The notes under the pieces were generated by a model. It searched no databases. It had not been told where the DNA came from and saw only the letters and a list, made by a program, of their open reading frames with translations. This document shows, one piece after another, positions 33,324 to 40,233 of a DNA stretch of 64,000 bases. Position 1 is the stretch's first letter. The number at the start of each line of letters is the position of its first letter. The position numbers and the translations under genes are program-made. Source of the stretch: Akkermansiaceae bacterium (GTDB taxonomy: Bacteria > Verrucomicrobiota > Verrucomicrobiia > Verrucomicrobiales > Akkermansiaceae); NCBI GenBank assembly GCA_903934285.1, contig CAIZNN010000264.1:1-64000 (forward strand), read 5' to 3'.

Positions 33324-33817
33324 GATTGAAATTTGGGGCGGCTCGCCATGATGGCGCTGCCGAGTTTGCCTATCGCCTTGCTCACATCCGTGCGCGCCTC
33401 GATCGCGGCGACCCGCTCGGCGATGGGATTGAGCTTGTCATGGATCTTGGAGCGCCCGTTGTAGCCGGCGGTGCCGAATTCCTTGATCATTTCGGTGAGC
33501 CTCGTATCCCGCTCGTTGATGAGCACCATCGTCTTGTCAAAGAGCCCTTTCATTTCCCGCAGGTCCGATTTCATTTCGCCCTTGAACTCGAAGAACTCCG
33601 AGCGCGTCACATACTGGTCCTGCAGCGCCACTTCCAGCGCCTGGCCGCTTGGCTGGCCTTCGACGCGCATGCGCTGCACGTCGCTGACCTTTTTCCCCAG
33701 GACTCCGCCGCCGATCAGGGCGATGACGAACGCGCCGAAGATGGTGCCCACCGTTTCCGGCGTGAGGCCCGTCTCCGCCAGCACCCATGACCCATGACCC
33801 ATGACCCATGACATCAT
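33320..33817 (-). CDS. membrane-anchored phage protein with coiled coil
   Basis: 165 residues from the ATG at 33817. A transmembrane helix (ETVGTIFGAFVIALIGGGVLGKK) is followed by a long coiled coil (EFKGEMKSDLREMKGLFDKTMVLINERDTRLTEMIKEF). The layout resembles holin-associated or spanin-like proteins of the lysis block. The first residues MSWVMGHGSWVL come from a heptamer array, so the native start may have been shifted by the repeat; ATG 33817 or GTG 33826. Confidence 0.55.
   Translation of the reverse strand: MMSWVMGHGSWVLAETGLTPETVGTIFGAFVIALIGGGVLGKKVSDVQRMRVEGQPSGQALEVALQDQYVTRSEFFEFKGEMKSDLREMKGLFDKTMVLINERDTRLTEMIKEFGTAGYNGRSKIHDKLNPIAERVAAIEARTDVSKAIGKLGSAIMASRPKFQS
33783..33817. 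repeat. ATGACCC heptamer array at a gene start
   Basis: CCCATGACCCATGACCCATGACCCATGAC with 7-bp period, translated on the minus strand as SWVMGHGSW. It supplies the apparent start region of the gene at 33320-33817. Confidence 0.7.
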
Positions 33818-33822
33818 GACTA

Positions 33823-34062
33823 TCACCTGCCACCTCCCGCGTTTGGATCCGCCTGCATCATAAGTAAAGTTTCCCAGCGCTCCGAGCGCTCCACCAGGCC
33901 CAGGCCTAGCAATTCGCCGCTTTCCGGTTGCGGCTGTGTGGCGAGCATCCGCTCCAGCAGGAGCGTCACGGCCAGCAGCTCCCGATCCGGCAGCGCGGTG
34001 ACCGCCCGCGCCCGGCACGGGGCGCGCATCAACCATTCATAGATCTCCTCGGGCGTCATCAT
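33823..34062 (-). CDS. small phage protein in the lysis block
   Basis: 79 residues: MMTPEEIYEWLMRAPCRARAVTALPDRELLAVTLLLERMLATQPQPESGELLG. Helical, no known family. Its start overlaps the endopeptidase stop by one base, so it is coupled to it. Confidence 0.5.
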   Translation of the reverse strand: MMTPEEIYEWLMRAPCRARAVTALPDRELLAVTLLLERMLATQPQPESGELLGLGLVERSERWETLLMMQADPNAGGGR

Positions 34063-34532
34063 CACAGCACGCTGCCTTTCTGTTCGAAGCGCGCGCGCTT
34101 CTGCTTGAGCGAGAGCACCGTATGCATCTCGTAGTGCGGCGCGTCCTGAAAACTCTCCCAGTGGCCGCCCCAGTCCAACCCGCAATCCAAGGCATGGGCC
34201 GCGCAGGCCCGGTGCACGCGCTCTGCAAGCCGCGGGTCGCTCTCATCCAGATAAACCTTGCCCTTGAACACCCCGAAATCCCCCGCGATGCCGAAATTGT
34301 GATTCGAGTATCCGCCCCGCGCGTTGGTTACCCGGCTGCCAGGCGCCGTGCGGAAGCGGGCATACAGCGCGTCCTGTTCGGCCCAGCTGCGGTTGCCCGC
34401 GATCATGTGGTACTCGCACCCGTGCTTGGCCGCCTCGCCCGCCGCCAGTTGCGCAAACTGCGTGAAAGCCGCCTGCGCCCGCGCGTCGAGCGTGGCGATG
34501 TTTTTGAGCGTGCGGGGGGAAATGGCAGTCAT
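34062..34532 (-). CDS. endolysin: L-alanyl-D-glutamate peptidase (M15, VanY/CwlK-like)
   Basis: 156 residues. Conserved M15 features: YHMIAGNRSWAEQDALYARFR, GGYSNHNFGIAGDFGVF (SxHxxGxAxD zinc motif: His and Asp) and DWGGHWESFQDAPHYEMH (the last HxxMH-like His and Glu). It cleaves peptidoglycan stem peptides at lysis. No signal peptide, so a holin is needed. Confidence 0.85.
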   Translation of the reverse strand: MTAISPRTLKNIATLDARAQAAFTQFAQLAAGEAAKHGCEYHMIAGNRSWAEQDALYARFRTAPGSRVTNARGGYSNHNFGIAGDFGVFKGKVYLDESDPRLAERVHRACAAHALDCGLDWGGHWESFQDAPHYEMHTVLSLKQKRARFEQKGSVL

Positions 34533-34558
34533 GAGTCAAGGGTCATGGGTCATGGGTG
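34529..34558. repeat. TCATGGG heptamer array (half element)
   Basis: GTCATGAGTCAAGGGTCATGGGTCATGGGTGAAGAGG just upstream of the endolysin start. The adjoining TGAAGAGG is the core edge seen in the paired elements at 25188 and 35121. Confidence 0.65.
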
Positions 34559-34647
34559 AAGAGGCGAGCGGCGTAATGGCGGGACTTGCAGTGCGATTGG
34601 CGCTTTCCGTTTGGCGTCCCGTGATGCCGCTCTAAAGATGTCATGCC

Positions 34648-35106
34648 TCACTTGTCCGGATGGATGATGATGGGCAGAATCAGCTCGCTCATGGCCACCG
34701 CGGCAGAGATGGCATCCGCGTCGCTGGCCTTGGCGGTAACCGTGATCACGGTACCATCCGGCAGCGTCGTCTGCGTCACCGTGGTGGCGCACGACGGCAG
34801 CGACAGTACACCCAACCCCGCCGCCGTGGCACACGCCAGCAGCAACGTCATGCCGGACGTGCCACCTGACTGGCTGGTGCCAGCGGAAAGAGTCTTGCCC
34901 GTGAGCCACTTGCCCAGCAGGCGCGAGATGATGGCCGAGGCGATGACCATCAGGCCGGTGGCGATGGACGCGCCGGCGGCATCCACGCTCGCCGCGTCGG
35001 AGAGATCCACAACCCCCTTGCCGGACAGATAGATGCCGGCCCCGGACAAGGGCAGCGCGATGTTGCTCAGAAGTTTGGACAGATAGGAAACGATGAGTGC
35101 TTTCAT
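34648..35106 (-). CDS. membrane protein of the lysis block (holin candidate)
   Basis: 152 residues from the ATG at 35106. Two hydrophobic segments (IALPLSGAGIYLSGKGVV; ASIATGLMVIASAIISRLLGKWL) precede a third (GMTLLLACATAAGLGVLSLPSC) that ends in a lipobox-like LPSCA, and a beta-rich Thr/Val tail. Position next to the endolysin and size suggest a holin or a fusion of holin with a lipoprotein-like (Rz1-like) tail; this is inference. Confidence 0.55.
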   Translation of the reverse strand: MKALIVSYLSKLLSNIALPLSGAGIYLSGKGVVDLSDAASVDAAGASIATGLMVIASAIISRLLGKWLTGKTLSAGTSQSGGTSGMTLLLACATAAGLGVLSLPSCATTVTQTTLPDGTVITVTAKASDADAISAAVAMSELILPIIIHPDK

Positions 35107-35120
35107 GGCGTGTGTTGATT

Positions 35121-35210
35121 GGTCATTGGTCATGGGTCATGGGTCATGAGTGAAGAGGTATCCGGTCGCTTGCGTCTTTACTCATGACTCATGACCCATG
35201 ACTCATGACC
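35121..35210. repeat. inverted heptamer arrays around a core (best copy)
   Basis: Left arm GGTCATTGGTCATGGGTCAT continuing to 35150; core with GAAGAGGTATCCGG and GCTTGCGTCTTT; right arm ACTCATG, ACTCATG, ACCCATG, ACTCATG from 35180. The arms can pair over about four heptamers. It lies in the 290-bp gene-free gap 35107-35397. Confidence 0.8.
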
Positions 35211-35397
35211 TAGTCCCCCTCCCGGAGCGCGCCGCCCCACCCTGACTTGTACCCATACAATCCTTGGTTCCGGCGCGCCCCGTTCGGGCGAGGTCCGCAC
35301 CCTGCCATGCCCCCGCCAAAGCGCGGCGCGCACTTCCACCACCTCAACCACAAATCTTGCAAACCCGCCTAACAAGCGCGCCGGAACTCACTCCTTT

Positions 35398-35739
35398 TCA
35401 CGCCTCCAGGCGTTGCAGCGTCTCGCGTGCCGCCTTGTAGCGCAGCACGCTTTCGGAGTCCAGCCGCAATGCCGCGTTGCTCGCCTGGCCGTCCGCGCGG
35501 TGCAACACCCGCGCTCCGGGCTTCCACCCGGCAATGAGCCCGAGCCGGTACAAATCTCTCACCGTCCACTCGCTCACCCCCAGCGCGCGCGCCGCCTGCT
35601 TGCTGCTCATGTGCGAGAGCGGCCGCCGCGCCACCAGCTCCACCCGCCCCCCGCCGCGCACCACCAACTCGCTCTCCCACACCAGCGTAAGTTGTTCCTG
35701 GCGCGGGGCTTTCGTCGGTTCGGGGGCGGGCATGCCCAC
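35398..35739 (-). CDS. HTH (excisionase/MerR-like) DNA-binding protein
   Basis: 113 residues. The motif MSSKQAARALGVSEWTVRDLYRLGLIAGWKPGARVLHRAD is a winged HTH of the excisionase/MerR type. In a Mu-like phage it may control late genes (Mor/C-like role), as it is the first regulator of the left arm; unproven. Three 15-bp direct repeats lie just upstream of its start. Confidence 0.65.
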   Translation of the reverse strand: MGMPAPEPTKAPRQEQLTLVWESELVVRGGGRVELVARRPLSHMSSKQAARALGVSEWTVRDLYRLGLIAGWKPGARVLHRADGQASNAALRLDSESVLRYKAARETLQRLEA

Positions 35740-35768
35740 ATCCTACCACAGGGGCGGCAACTGATTCT

Positions 35769-35816
35769 ACGGTACCGGATTTTACGGTACCGGATTTTCC
35801 GGTACCGGATTTTACG
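35769..35816. repeat. 15-bp direct repeats with GGTACC core
   Basis: ACGGTACCGGATTTT twice and CCGGTACCGGATTTT once, in tandem, followed by ACG. They lie 30 bp upstream of the HTH gene start and just downstream of the membrane protein gene. Each unit has a GGTACC palindrome, so this could be an operator for the HTH protein. Confidence 0.75.
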
Positions 35817-35821
35817 TCCTA

Positions 35822-36145
35822 TTACTTCAGGCCTAACGTCAGCCACGCCATGAACGCCAGCAGTCCCAGGCTGCAAACCCCCAGGCCTGCCAGCACCACG
35901 GCCGTCTCTCCCAACGGCTGACGCTCGCCCTTCCGCTGGATCGCCGCTAACTCCTCATCACTTAGTTTCGGCAGGCACAGCGCCACGATCAGCGCGATCG
36001 GAAAGCTCGTCAAAATTCCCACCAACCCCACAACGCGGTAATCCTTCCGCCGCCGCTTCGCCCACTGGCAGATGAAATACAGCGGCAACAGCCAGAACAT
36101 CAAAAACAGCAACAAATAAAACCCCAGCACGATCATCTCTTTCAT
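35822..36145 (-). CDS. small phage membrane protein
   Basis: 107 residues with three hydrophobic helices (MIVLGFYLLLFLMFWLLPLYFICQWA; VVGLVGILTSFPIALIVALCL; TAVVLAGLGVCSLGLLAFMAWLTLG). The cytoplasmic loop KRRRKDYR is basic. Unknown function; possibly superinfection exclusion or envelope modification, by position in the immunity side of the phage. Confidence 0.6.
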   Translation of the reverse strand: MKEMIVLGFYLLLFLMFWLLPLYFICQWAKRRRKDYRVVGLVGILTSFPIALIVALCLPKLSDEELAAIQRKGERQPLGETAVVLAGLGVCSLGLLAFMAWLTLGLK

Positions 36146-36199
36146 TGTTTGGTTCCTTTCTTATCACTCATCACAACCACGGTCCAACGATAATGTTGT

Positions 36200-36457
36200 T
36201 CATGACGCCTTTGAGTTTTTTTCCTTCATCGGTTTCAATGAAGTCTTGCGGGGGCGACCACCTTTACCGGTCCTATCAGGCCCGTGTTTTAGGGCTTCAG
36301 GCAAGTGGACGCCTGCCCTTTTAAGATGTTCGAAAAGCGCCTCTCGCAGAAAATCTGACCGGCTTCTCCCGCCCCGCACACGATCGATTTCCGCAAGGAA
36401 TGCCGCATCCACGTGGCATCCCACGAGTGATTTTCCGGCGGCGCGTTGGTCAGGCAT
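36200..36457 (-). CDS. ribbon-helix-helix repressor candidate
   Basis: 85 residues from the ATG at 36457 (a TTG at 36493 is the alternative). RHH-like core: KSLVGCHVDAAFLAEIDRVRGGRSRSDFLREALFEHLKRAG, then a basic tail (GKGGRPRKTSLKPMKEKNSK). Divergent from another RHH gene across a repeat-bearing intergenic region, the usual plan of a lysogeny switch. Confidence 0.65.
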   Translation of the reverse strand: MPDQRAAGKSLVGCHVDAAFLAEIDRVRGGRSRSDFLREALFEHLKRAGVHLPEALKHGPDRTGKGGRPRKTSLKPMKEKNSKAS

Positions 36458-36504
36458 CGGCGGTCTTTTAACACCTCTCAAAAAAATAATCAAACATTTT
36501 TCTT

Positions 36505-36530
36505 GTAAACTCGCTTAAACTCGCTTAAAC
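36505..36530. promoter_or_regulatory. direct-repeat operator of the lysogeny switch
   Basis: TAAACTCGCT twice in tandem and a third TAAAC, 10-bp spacing (one helical turn), in the AT-rich 90-bp gap between the divergent RHH genes at 36200 and 36547. RHH proteins bind such tandem sites side by side. Confidence 0.65.
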
Positions 36531-36546
36531 ACCTTTCCAAGCACGC

Positions 36547-36738
36547 ATGCACCCACGATCTTCCAAACCACAAACGAGAGGAGCTGTCCAAAAGGTGGGC
36601 TCCACTTTTATCGCAGCCTGGATCCCAGACGAGATAGTCCAAGCCATCGATTTGGTGGTGAAGCGCGATGACACGGATCGCTCCAAACTAATCCGGAAAG
36701 CCCTTCGTTCCTACCTCTCTCGACCCACCCGCCCATGA
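36547..36738 (+). CDS. ribbon-helix-helix DNA-binding protein
   Basis: 63 residues: VGSTFIAAWIPDEIVQAIDLVVKRDDTDRSKLIRKALRSYLSRP is a CopG-type RHH fold (one strand, two helices). First gene of the early operon and divergent from the RHH candidate repressor. Its stop overlaps the next start (ATGA). Confidence 0.7.
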   Translation: MHPRSSKPQTRGAVQKVGSTFIAAWIPDEIVQAIDLVVKRDDTDRSKLIRKALRSYLSRPTRP

Positions 36739-36953
36739 ACTCGGCCATGAATATCACCGCCATCCAAATCCACATTGACGGCCGCCAGGTCTATCCGGCG
36801 GATAAACCGTCGCGCGGTCTGACGGAAGCGGCCCGCACCCTTGGAGTGAGCCGCGAGCATTTGAGCCGGGTGCTGCATGGGCACCGGGTCAGCGCGCGGC
36901 TGCTGCGGCGCTTCTCCGCCCTCACCCACCCAACCCCAACCCGCCGCCCATGA
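36735..36953 (+). CDS. HTH regulator (Ner-like position)
   Basis: 72 residues. SRGLTEAARTLGVSREHLSRVLHGHRVSARLLRRFSAL is a lambda-repressor-type HTH. Coupled to the RHH gene by a 4-bp overlap. In Mu the second early gene, ner, silences early transcription; a similar role is plausible here. Confidence 0.65.
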   Translation: MNSAMNITAIQIHIDGRQVYPADKPSRGLTEAARTLGVSREHLSRVLHGHRVSARLLRRFSALTHPTPTRRP

Positions 36954-36971
36954 ATCCAAATCAGAGCCCGC

Positions 36972-37430
36972 TCATGAACCAAGCGTGCGCAGCACCGCGA
37001 ATGTCACGAGGCAACCAACCGCTCCCATCAGACAGATCACCATCAAAGGTTTGCTCCAAAGGAAGATGGTTGCGGGCTGTGCGACGAGTGGCAGGTGGTC
37101 TGCGAGATTGGTTCCGTTGCGAAGACTTTGTTGTACTTGGAACTGAAACTTCGCTGCGAGCCTTTTTATTAGACTCACCTCCGCGTAGGTGGCACTCGCC
37201 CCGGCTAATATGCCTAGGCCAAGCAGAATCCACGCCGCCGCCAGAAAGTAACGCGCCGGTCCTTCCTTCGGAACTGCCGGAACAAGGGCAACCAGCAGGG
37301 CCAAGCCTCCCGCAGCCAGCGTTAGAATCTGCCGGTACCACGCCGCCTGCACGTCCGAGCGCAACTTCGCCAAGTCCATCAGTTGCCGCATGTTGCCGTC
37401 CATGCCCGCATTGTGCGCGGCCATTTCCAA
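36972..37430 (-). CDS. opposite-strand membrane protein in the early region
   Basis: 152 residues on the minus strand between plus-strand early genes. Four hydrophobic helices (YRQILTLAAGGLALLVALVPAV; YFLAAAWILLGLGILAGASA; IFLWSKPLMVICLMGAVGCLVTFAVL) after a soluble N-terminus (MDGNMRQLMDLAKLRSDVQAAW). Codon pattern and hydrophobic layout favour this strand over the overlapping plus-strand frame. Orientation and position are those of a lysogeny-expressed cargo gene. Confidence 0.6.
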   Translation of the reverse strand: MEMAAHNAGMDGNMRQLMDLAKLRSDVQAAWYRQILTLAAGGLALLVALVPAVPKEGPARYFLAAAWILLGLGILAGASATYAEVSLIKRLAAKFQFQVQQSLRNGTNLADHLPLVAQPATIFLWSKPLMVICLMGAVGCLVTFAVLRTLGS

Positions 37431-37464
37431 CCCGGCAAGCCTAACCCGTCAACCCCCCATCCCC

Positions 37465-37647
37465 ATGAGAACCCCGCACCCACCCACCCGCTCCCAGCGC
37501 CTGGCCAGCGCCGTGACCCACCTCACCCGGCTGTATTGCGCCCGGCGCCGCGCCGGCCGGCCGGTGGCCTGGCTGGTGGCCCGCTCCAACAAACTATCCG
37601 CCGCCTACCTGCTGGCCCGCGAGGCGGATTACGCGCGCCCTCTCTAA
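37465..37647 (+). CDS. small basic early protein
   Basis: 60 residues: SQRLASAVTHLTRLYCARRRAGRPVAWLVARSNKLSAAYLLAREADYARPL. Arg-rich and helical; no family recognised. Follows the regulator genes in the early operon. Confidence 0.5.
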   Translation: MRTPHPPTRSQRLASAVTHLTRLYCARRRAGRPVAWLVARSNKLSAAYLLAREADYARPL

Positions 37648-37673
37648 CCCCTCACTCCCACACCCCCGCCCGC

Positions 37674-37928
37674 ATGACCCCGGAGACCCAGATACGCGTC
37701 ACCCTCACCCTCGCCGCCATCCGCCTGCGCCGCGAGTACGGCCTCATCGCGCCGGGCCTCCCGCTCTCCACCCGCCGCATGGAGACCATCTCCATCGAGA
37801 TCGGCGAGCCGGTGAGCGAGCGCACCTTCCGCCGCATCGAATCCTCCGCGCTGGCCAAGCTGCGCCACTGCCCGCTCGCCCTGGCCGCCTGGCAAGCCTC
37901 CGCCGCGTCTTCTCCCACTGACCATTGA
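37674..37928 (+). CDS. small early HTH-like protein
   Basis: 84 residues: TLAAIRLRREYGLIAPGLPLSTRRMETISIEIGEPVSERTFRRIESSALAKLRHC. The second half has the spacing of sigma-70 region-4-like or winged HTH helices (SERTFRRIESSALAKLR). Likely DNA binding. The 3' end runs into the TGACCAT array. Confidence 0.5.
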   Translation: MTPETQIRVTLTLAAIRLRREYGLIAPGLPLSTRRMETISIEIGEPVSERTFRRIESSALAKLRHCPLALAAWQASAASSPTDH

Positions 37929-37945
37929 CCATTGACCATTGACCC
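37916..37945. repeat. TGACCAT heptamer array, copy a
   Basis: TGACCAT three times then TGACCCT, preceded by CTTCTCCCAC. The same block, array included, recurs at 38411-38455, each time directly before a start codon. Confidence 0.75.
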
Positions 37946-37947
37946 TT

Positions 37948-38406
37948 ATGCCCCACCCCATGCCATCCACCGCCACCGCCAGCCCGCTCGCCGGGATCTC
38001 CACCGCCCATCTCATCGCAGAGTTGCTGGATAGAAAGGCCCGCCGCCTCGCCACCGCAGGAAAAATCAGCGCCGCCCTCGGCGAGCGCAATAACTTCCAG
38101 CTCGGCGACGCCCGCCTGGCATTGGAAATCGCCGAGGCTATCGCCGCGGAAACCAACTTGGACAGCCCGTTTATCTTGGTCGAGCGCAACCGCCACACCT
38201 ACGCCATCGCCCCGCGCAAATTGCTGCATTGGTGGCTGCGCACCCAGGCGGGATGGTCCTTCGAACGCATCGCCCTGCATTGCGAGCGCGACAGCGCGGC
38301 GATCCAACACAGCGTGACCACCGTGGCCGCGCAACTCGACTTCTTCCTGCCCGTCATCGAGCGCATCCGCCAACGGTTAGAACTCGCAAAAATCGCCATC
38401 GCCTAA
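37948..38406 (+). CDS. DnaA domain IV-like protein
   Basis: 152 residues. The C-terminal part, APRKLLHWWLRTQAGWSFERIALHCERDSAAIQHSVTTVAAQL, resembles the DnaA C-terminal DNA-binding domain (helix, basic loop, signature-like D-x-x-x-I-x-H-S). The N-terminal ATPase domain of DnaA is absent. A DNA-binding role in phage replication or transcription is likely; domain assignment is by eye. Confidence 0.6.
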   Translation: MPHPMPSTATASPLAGISTAHLIAELLDRKARRLATAGKISAALGERNNFQLGDARLALEIAEAIAAETNLDSPFILVERNRHTYAIAPRKLLHWWLRTQAGWSFERIALHCERDSAAIQHSVTTVAAQLDFFLPVIERIRQRLELAKIAIA

Positions 38407-38423
38407 CCCCGCCCGTCTTCTCC

Positions 38424-38455
38424 CACTGACCATTGACCACTGACCATTGACCCTT
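38424..38455. repeat. TGACCAT heptamer array, copy b
   Basis: TGACCAT, TGACCAC, TGACCAT, TGACCCT upstream of the ATG at 38456. Including the preceding GTCTTCTCCCAC it is nearly identical to the block at 37905-37945. Confidence 0.75.
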
Positions 38456-38632
38456 ATGACCCCCACCGAACTCATCCTCATCATCTCCGGCGCCGGCCTC
38501 GGGGCCACCGTCGGCTTTGCCCTCGCTGCCATCGTATTTGCCGGCCGTGTGCGCCATGCCGCCCGCGACGCCTGGCGCGACGCCAACCGCTACTACTCCG
38601 TCCGCTTCCACGCCGCGATCTCGGGCAAATAG
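38456..38632 (+). CDS. small single-pass membrane protein
   Basis: 58 residues: LILIISGAGLGATVGFALAAIVFAG is a transmembrane helix with Gly-rich face, followed by a basic tail (RVRHAARDAWRDANRYYSVRF). Unknown function in the early operon. Confidence 0.55.
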   Translation: MTPTELILIISGAGLGATVGFALAAIVFAGRVRHAARDAWRDANRYYSVRFHAAISGK

Positions 38633-38661
38633 CCATCACTCCCATCCTTCCCATCACTCCC

Positions 38662-39618
38662 ATGTCCGTCTCCCTCCCCACCGCCGAAGATCAGCTCCGC
38701 TGGATCTGCAACACCTCCATCGACGATGGCAAGCAAGCCATCAAATCGCTTTTGCGCGATCGCTCAAAGCATTCCGATGCCGCCCTGCACGAGATCTTCT
38801 CCCAGGCCATGGCCTATGAGATCCACAACCAGCACCGCAAGAGTCTCATCGTCGCCATCCGCTCCGCCCTCAAGCAAGCCGCCCCGCCCGCCGCTTCTTC
38901 CTCCAGTCTTCTGTCTTCTGTCTCCAAGTCTTCTGTCTCACCTTCTTCTGTCTTGGATTGCGCCGCCTCCGCCCTGGCCAAACTCCGCGCCGTGGTCATC
39001 AAACACGAGGACACCTTCCAGCTCCTCACCCTCGGCCCACGCCTCCAAATCGGCCTCCAATGCCTCAAGGCGCATGCCGCTTTCGCGGTGAAAGACCCGA
39101 AAAAACACAACAAATCCGGCAAGAATCAGCACAGCGGAGGTTCCGTCACGCGTGACGGAACCTCCCCCGCAGGCTTCGAAGGATGGTTAGCCGTTGAGGT
39201 GCAATGGCTTAGGAAGCCCACGGCGTACAAATACATGACCGCGGTGCGCGGTCTGGGCCTCGACCACGCAGCCAGTGAAAAGCAAGTGGCCTTCGCGCTC
39301 AAATCCTTGCTGCGCAAGGGGCCGGTGACCATCGCCGCGCTGTGTGCCGCCGCCCTGGATGCCTGCGGCCCGCCCGCGCCCGCGCCGCGCCTCGAACAAA
39401 CCGAGTTCGAGTTCTTGCGCGACAGCCTCGTGGCCTACCGCGAGCAAAGCGAGGCGGTGCTGGCCTTAAAGGACCAGCTCGAAGCCTCGCCGGACATGTA
39501 CCGCGCCGCCTGCGCCCGCGCCTACTCCACCCTCAGCGCCCTGACCGGCACCCAGTGGGCCCCCAGCGATGAGCCCGACGCGCTCGCCTCGGTGAACCCC
39601 GACGCCATCACCCTCTAA
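38662..39618 (+). CDS. early protein with heptamer-coded Ser linker and palindrome insert
   Basis: 318 residues, no known family. An N-terminal helical domain (residues 1-~73) is joined to a second (~95-150) by a Ser-rich linker (SSSSLLSSVSKSSVSPSSVLD) encoded by TCTTCTG heptamers (38893-38958). A 30-bp perfect palindrome (39136-39165) encodes SGGSVTRDGTSP before a third domain with a winged-helix feel (WLRKPTAYKYMTAVRGLGLDHAASEKQVAFALKSLLRKGPVTIAALCAAAL). Both inserts fall between domains. Confidence 0.6.
   Translation: MSVSLPTAEDQLRWICNTSIDDGKQAIKSLLRDRSKHSDAALHEIFSQAMAYEIHNQHRKSLIVAIRSALKQAAPPAASSSSLLSSVSKSSVSPSSVLDCAASALAKLRAVVIKHEDTFQLLTLGPRLQIGLQCLKAHAAFAVKDPKKHNKSGKNQHSGGSVTRDGTSPAGFEGWLAVEVQWLRKPTAYKYMTAVRGLGLDHAASEKQVAFALKSLLRKGPVTIAALCAAALDACGPPAPAPRLEQTEFEFLRDSLVAYREQSEAVLALKDQLEASPDMYRAACARAYSTLSALTGTQWAPSDEPDALASVNPDAITL
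39136..39165. repeat. 30-bp perfect palindrome inside a coding region
   Basis: GGAGGTTCCGTCACG followed immediately by its exact reverse complement. It is translated in the gene at 38662-39618. A perfect 15-bp-arm palindrome with no loop is unexpected by chance in a gene. Confidence 0.9.
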
Positions 39619-39646
39619 CAATCTCCACCCATAACACCATCCATCC

Positions 39647-40009
39647 ATGTCCGCCAATCCAATCGTTTCAATGACCGTTGAACAACTCGTCAGCCGCGTC
39701 TCCTATCTCGAAAGCGGCATCAGTTTAGGCCTGTCGCGCGAAGCCCTGCTACGAGGGTCTGCATATGCCGCAAGCGCAGGTCCCCGAACCATGATAACAC
39801 AACAGCAAAGAGACCTCCGCAACGCCATTGTCAATCACGCCGACTACGCCAATCCCGATCTGGACCACACTACCGCCGAGCTAATCAGCGTGCTTGGCTC
39901 GGTCATTGAGGGCATCCCCATCGAGCGTGCAATGGGATCTCCTGGAAATTGGGGCTACGGAACTCCGATTGGCGACGCCCTGCTTGCCCTCATTCAGTCC
40001 CAACCATGA
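39647..40009 (+). CDS. hypothetical early protein
   Basis: 120 residues: MTVEQLVSRVSYLESGISLGLSREALLRG, a linker, then TQQQRDLRNAIVNHADYANPDLDHTTAELISVLGSVIEGIPIERAMGSPGNWGYGTPIGDALLALI. GC content is lower than its neighbours. No family recognised. Stop overlaps the next start (ATGA). Confidence 0.55.
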   Translation: MSANPIVSMTVEQLVSRVSYLESGISLGLSREALLRGSAYAASAGPRTMITQQQRDLRNAIVNHADYANPDLDHTTAELISVLGSVIEGIPIERAMGSPGNWGYGTPIGDALLALIQSQP

Positions 40010-40233
40010 AACCGATCCCGATCAATGACGACGAAGCCGAGCGCATGCTGCTCGAAGAATACACGCAAGTGGCCGGAAAGAAACCGACGCTATCCGTGAA
40101 GATGGTCTGCCGCATGTCCGCTTTCCGACTCGTCAGCGGCGAGGAATGGCGCTGGGTCAAAACCGCCAACAAGAACTGGACGATGCAGCTCCAATTTGGT
40201 CCTCAGAACGCCCAACCTGAACCGCGGCCATGA
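40006..40233 (+). CDS. hypothetical small early protein
   Basis: 75 residues: DDEAERMLLEEYTQVAGKKPTLSVKMVCRMSAFRLVSGEEWRWVKTANKNWTMQLQFG. Lower GC than the phage average. Coupled by 4-bp overlaps to genes on both sides, so part of a small imported cassette (39647-40613). Confidence 0.55.
   Translation: MKPIPINDDEAERMLLEEYTQVAGKKPTLSVKMVCRMSAFRLVSGEEWRWVKTANKNWTMQLQFGPQNAQPEPRP

Noticed and set aside
36200-36738. Toxin-antitoxin pair made of the RHH proteins
   Set aside because: No adjacent RelE/PIN/Fic-like toxin gene is present; the divergent layout fits a phage switch better.
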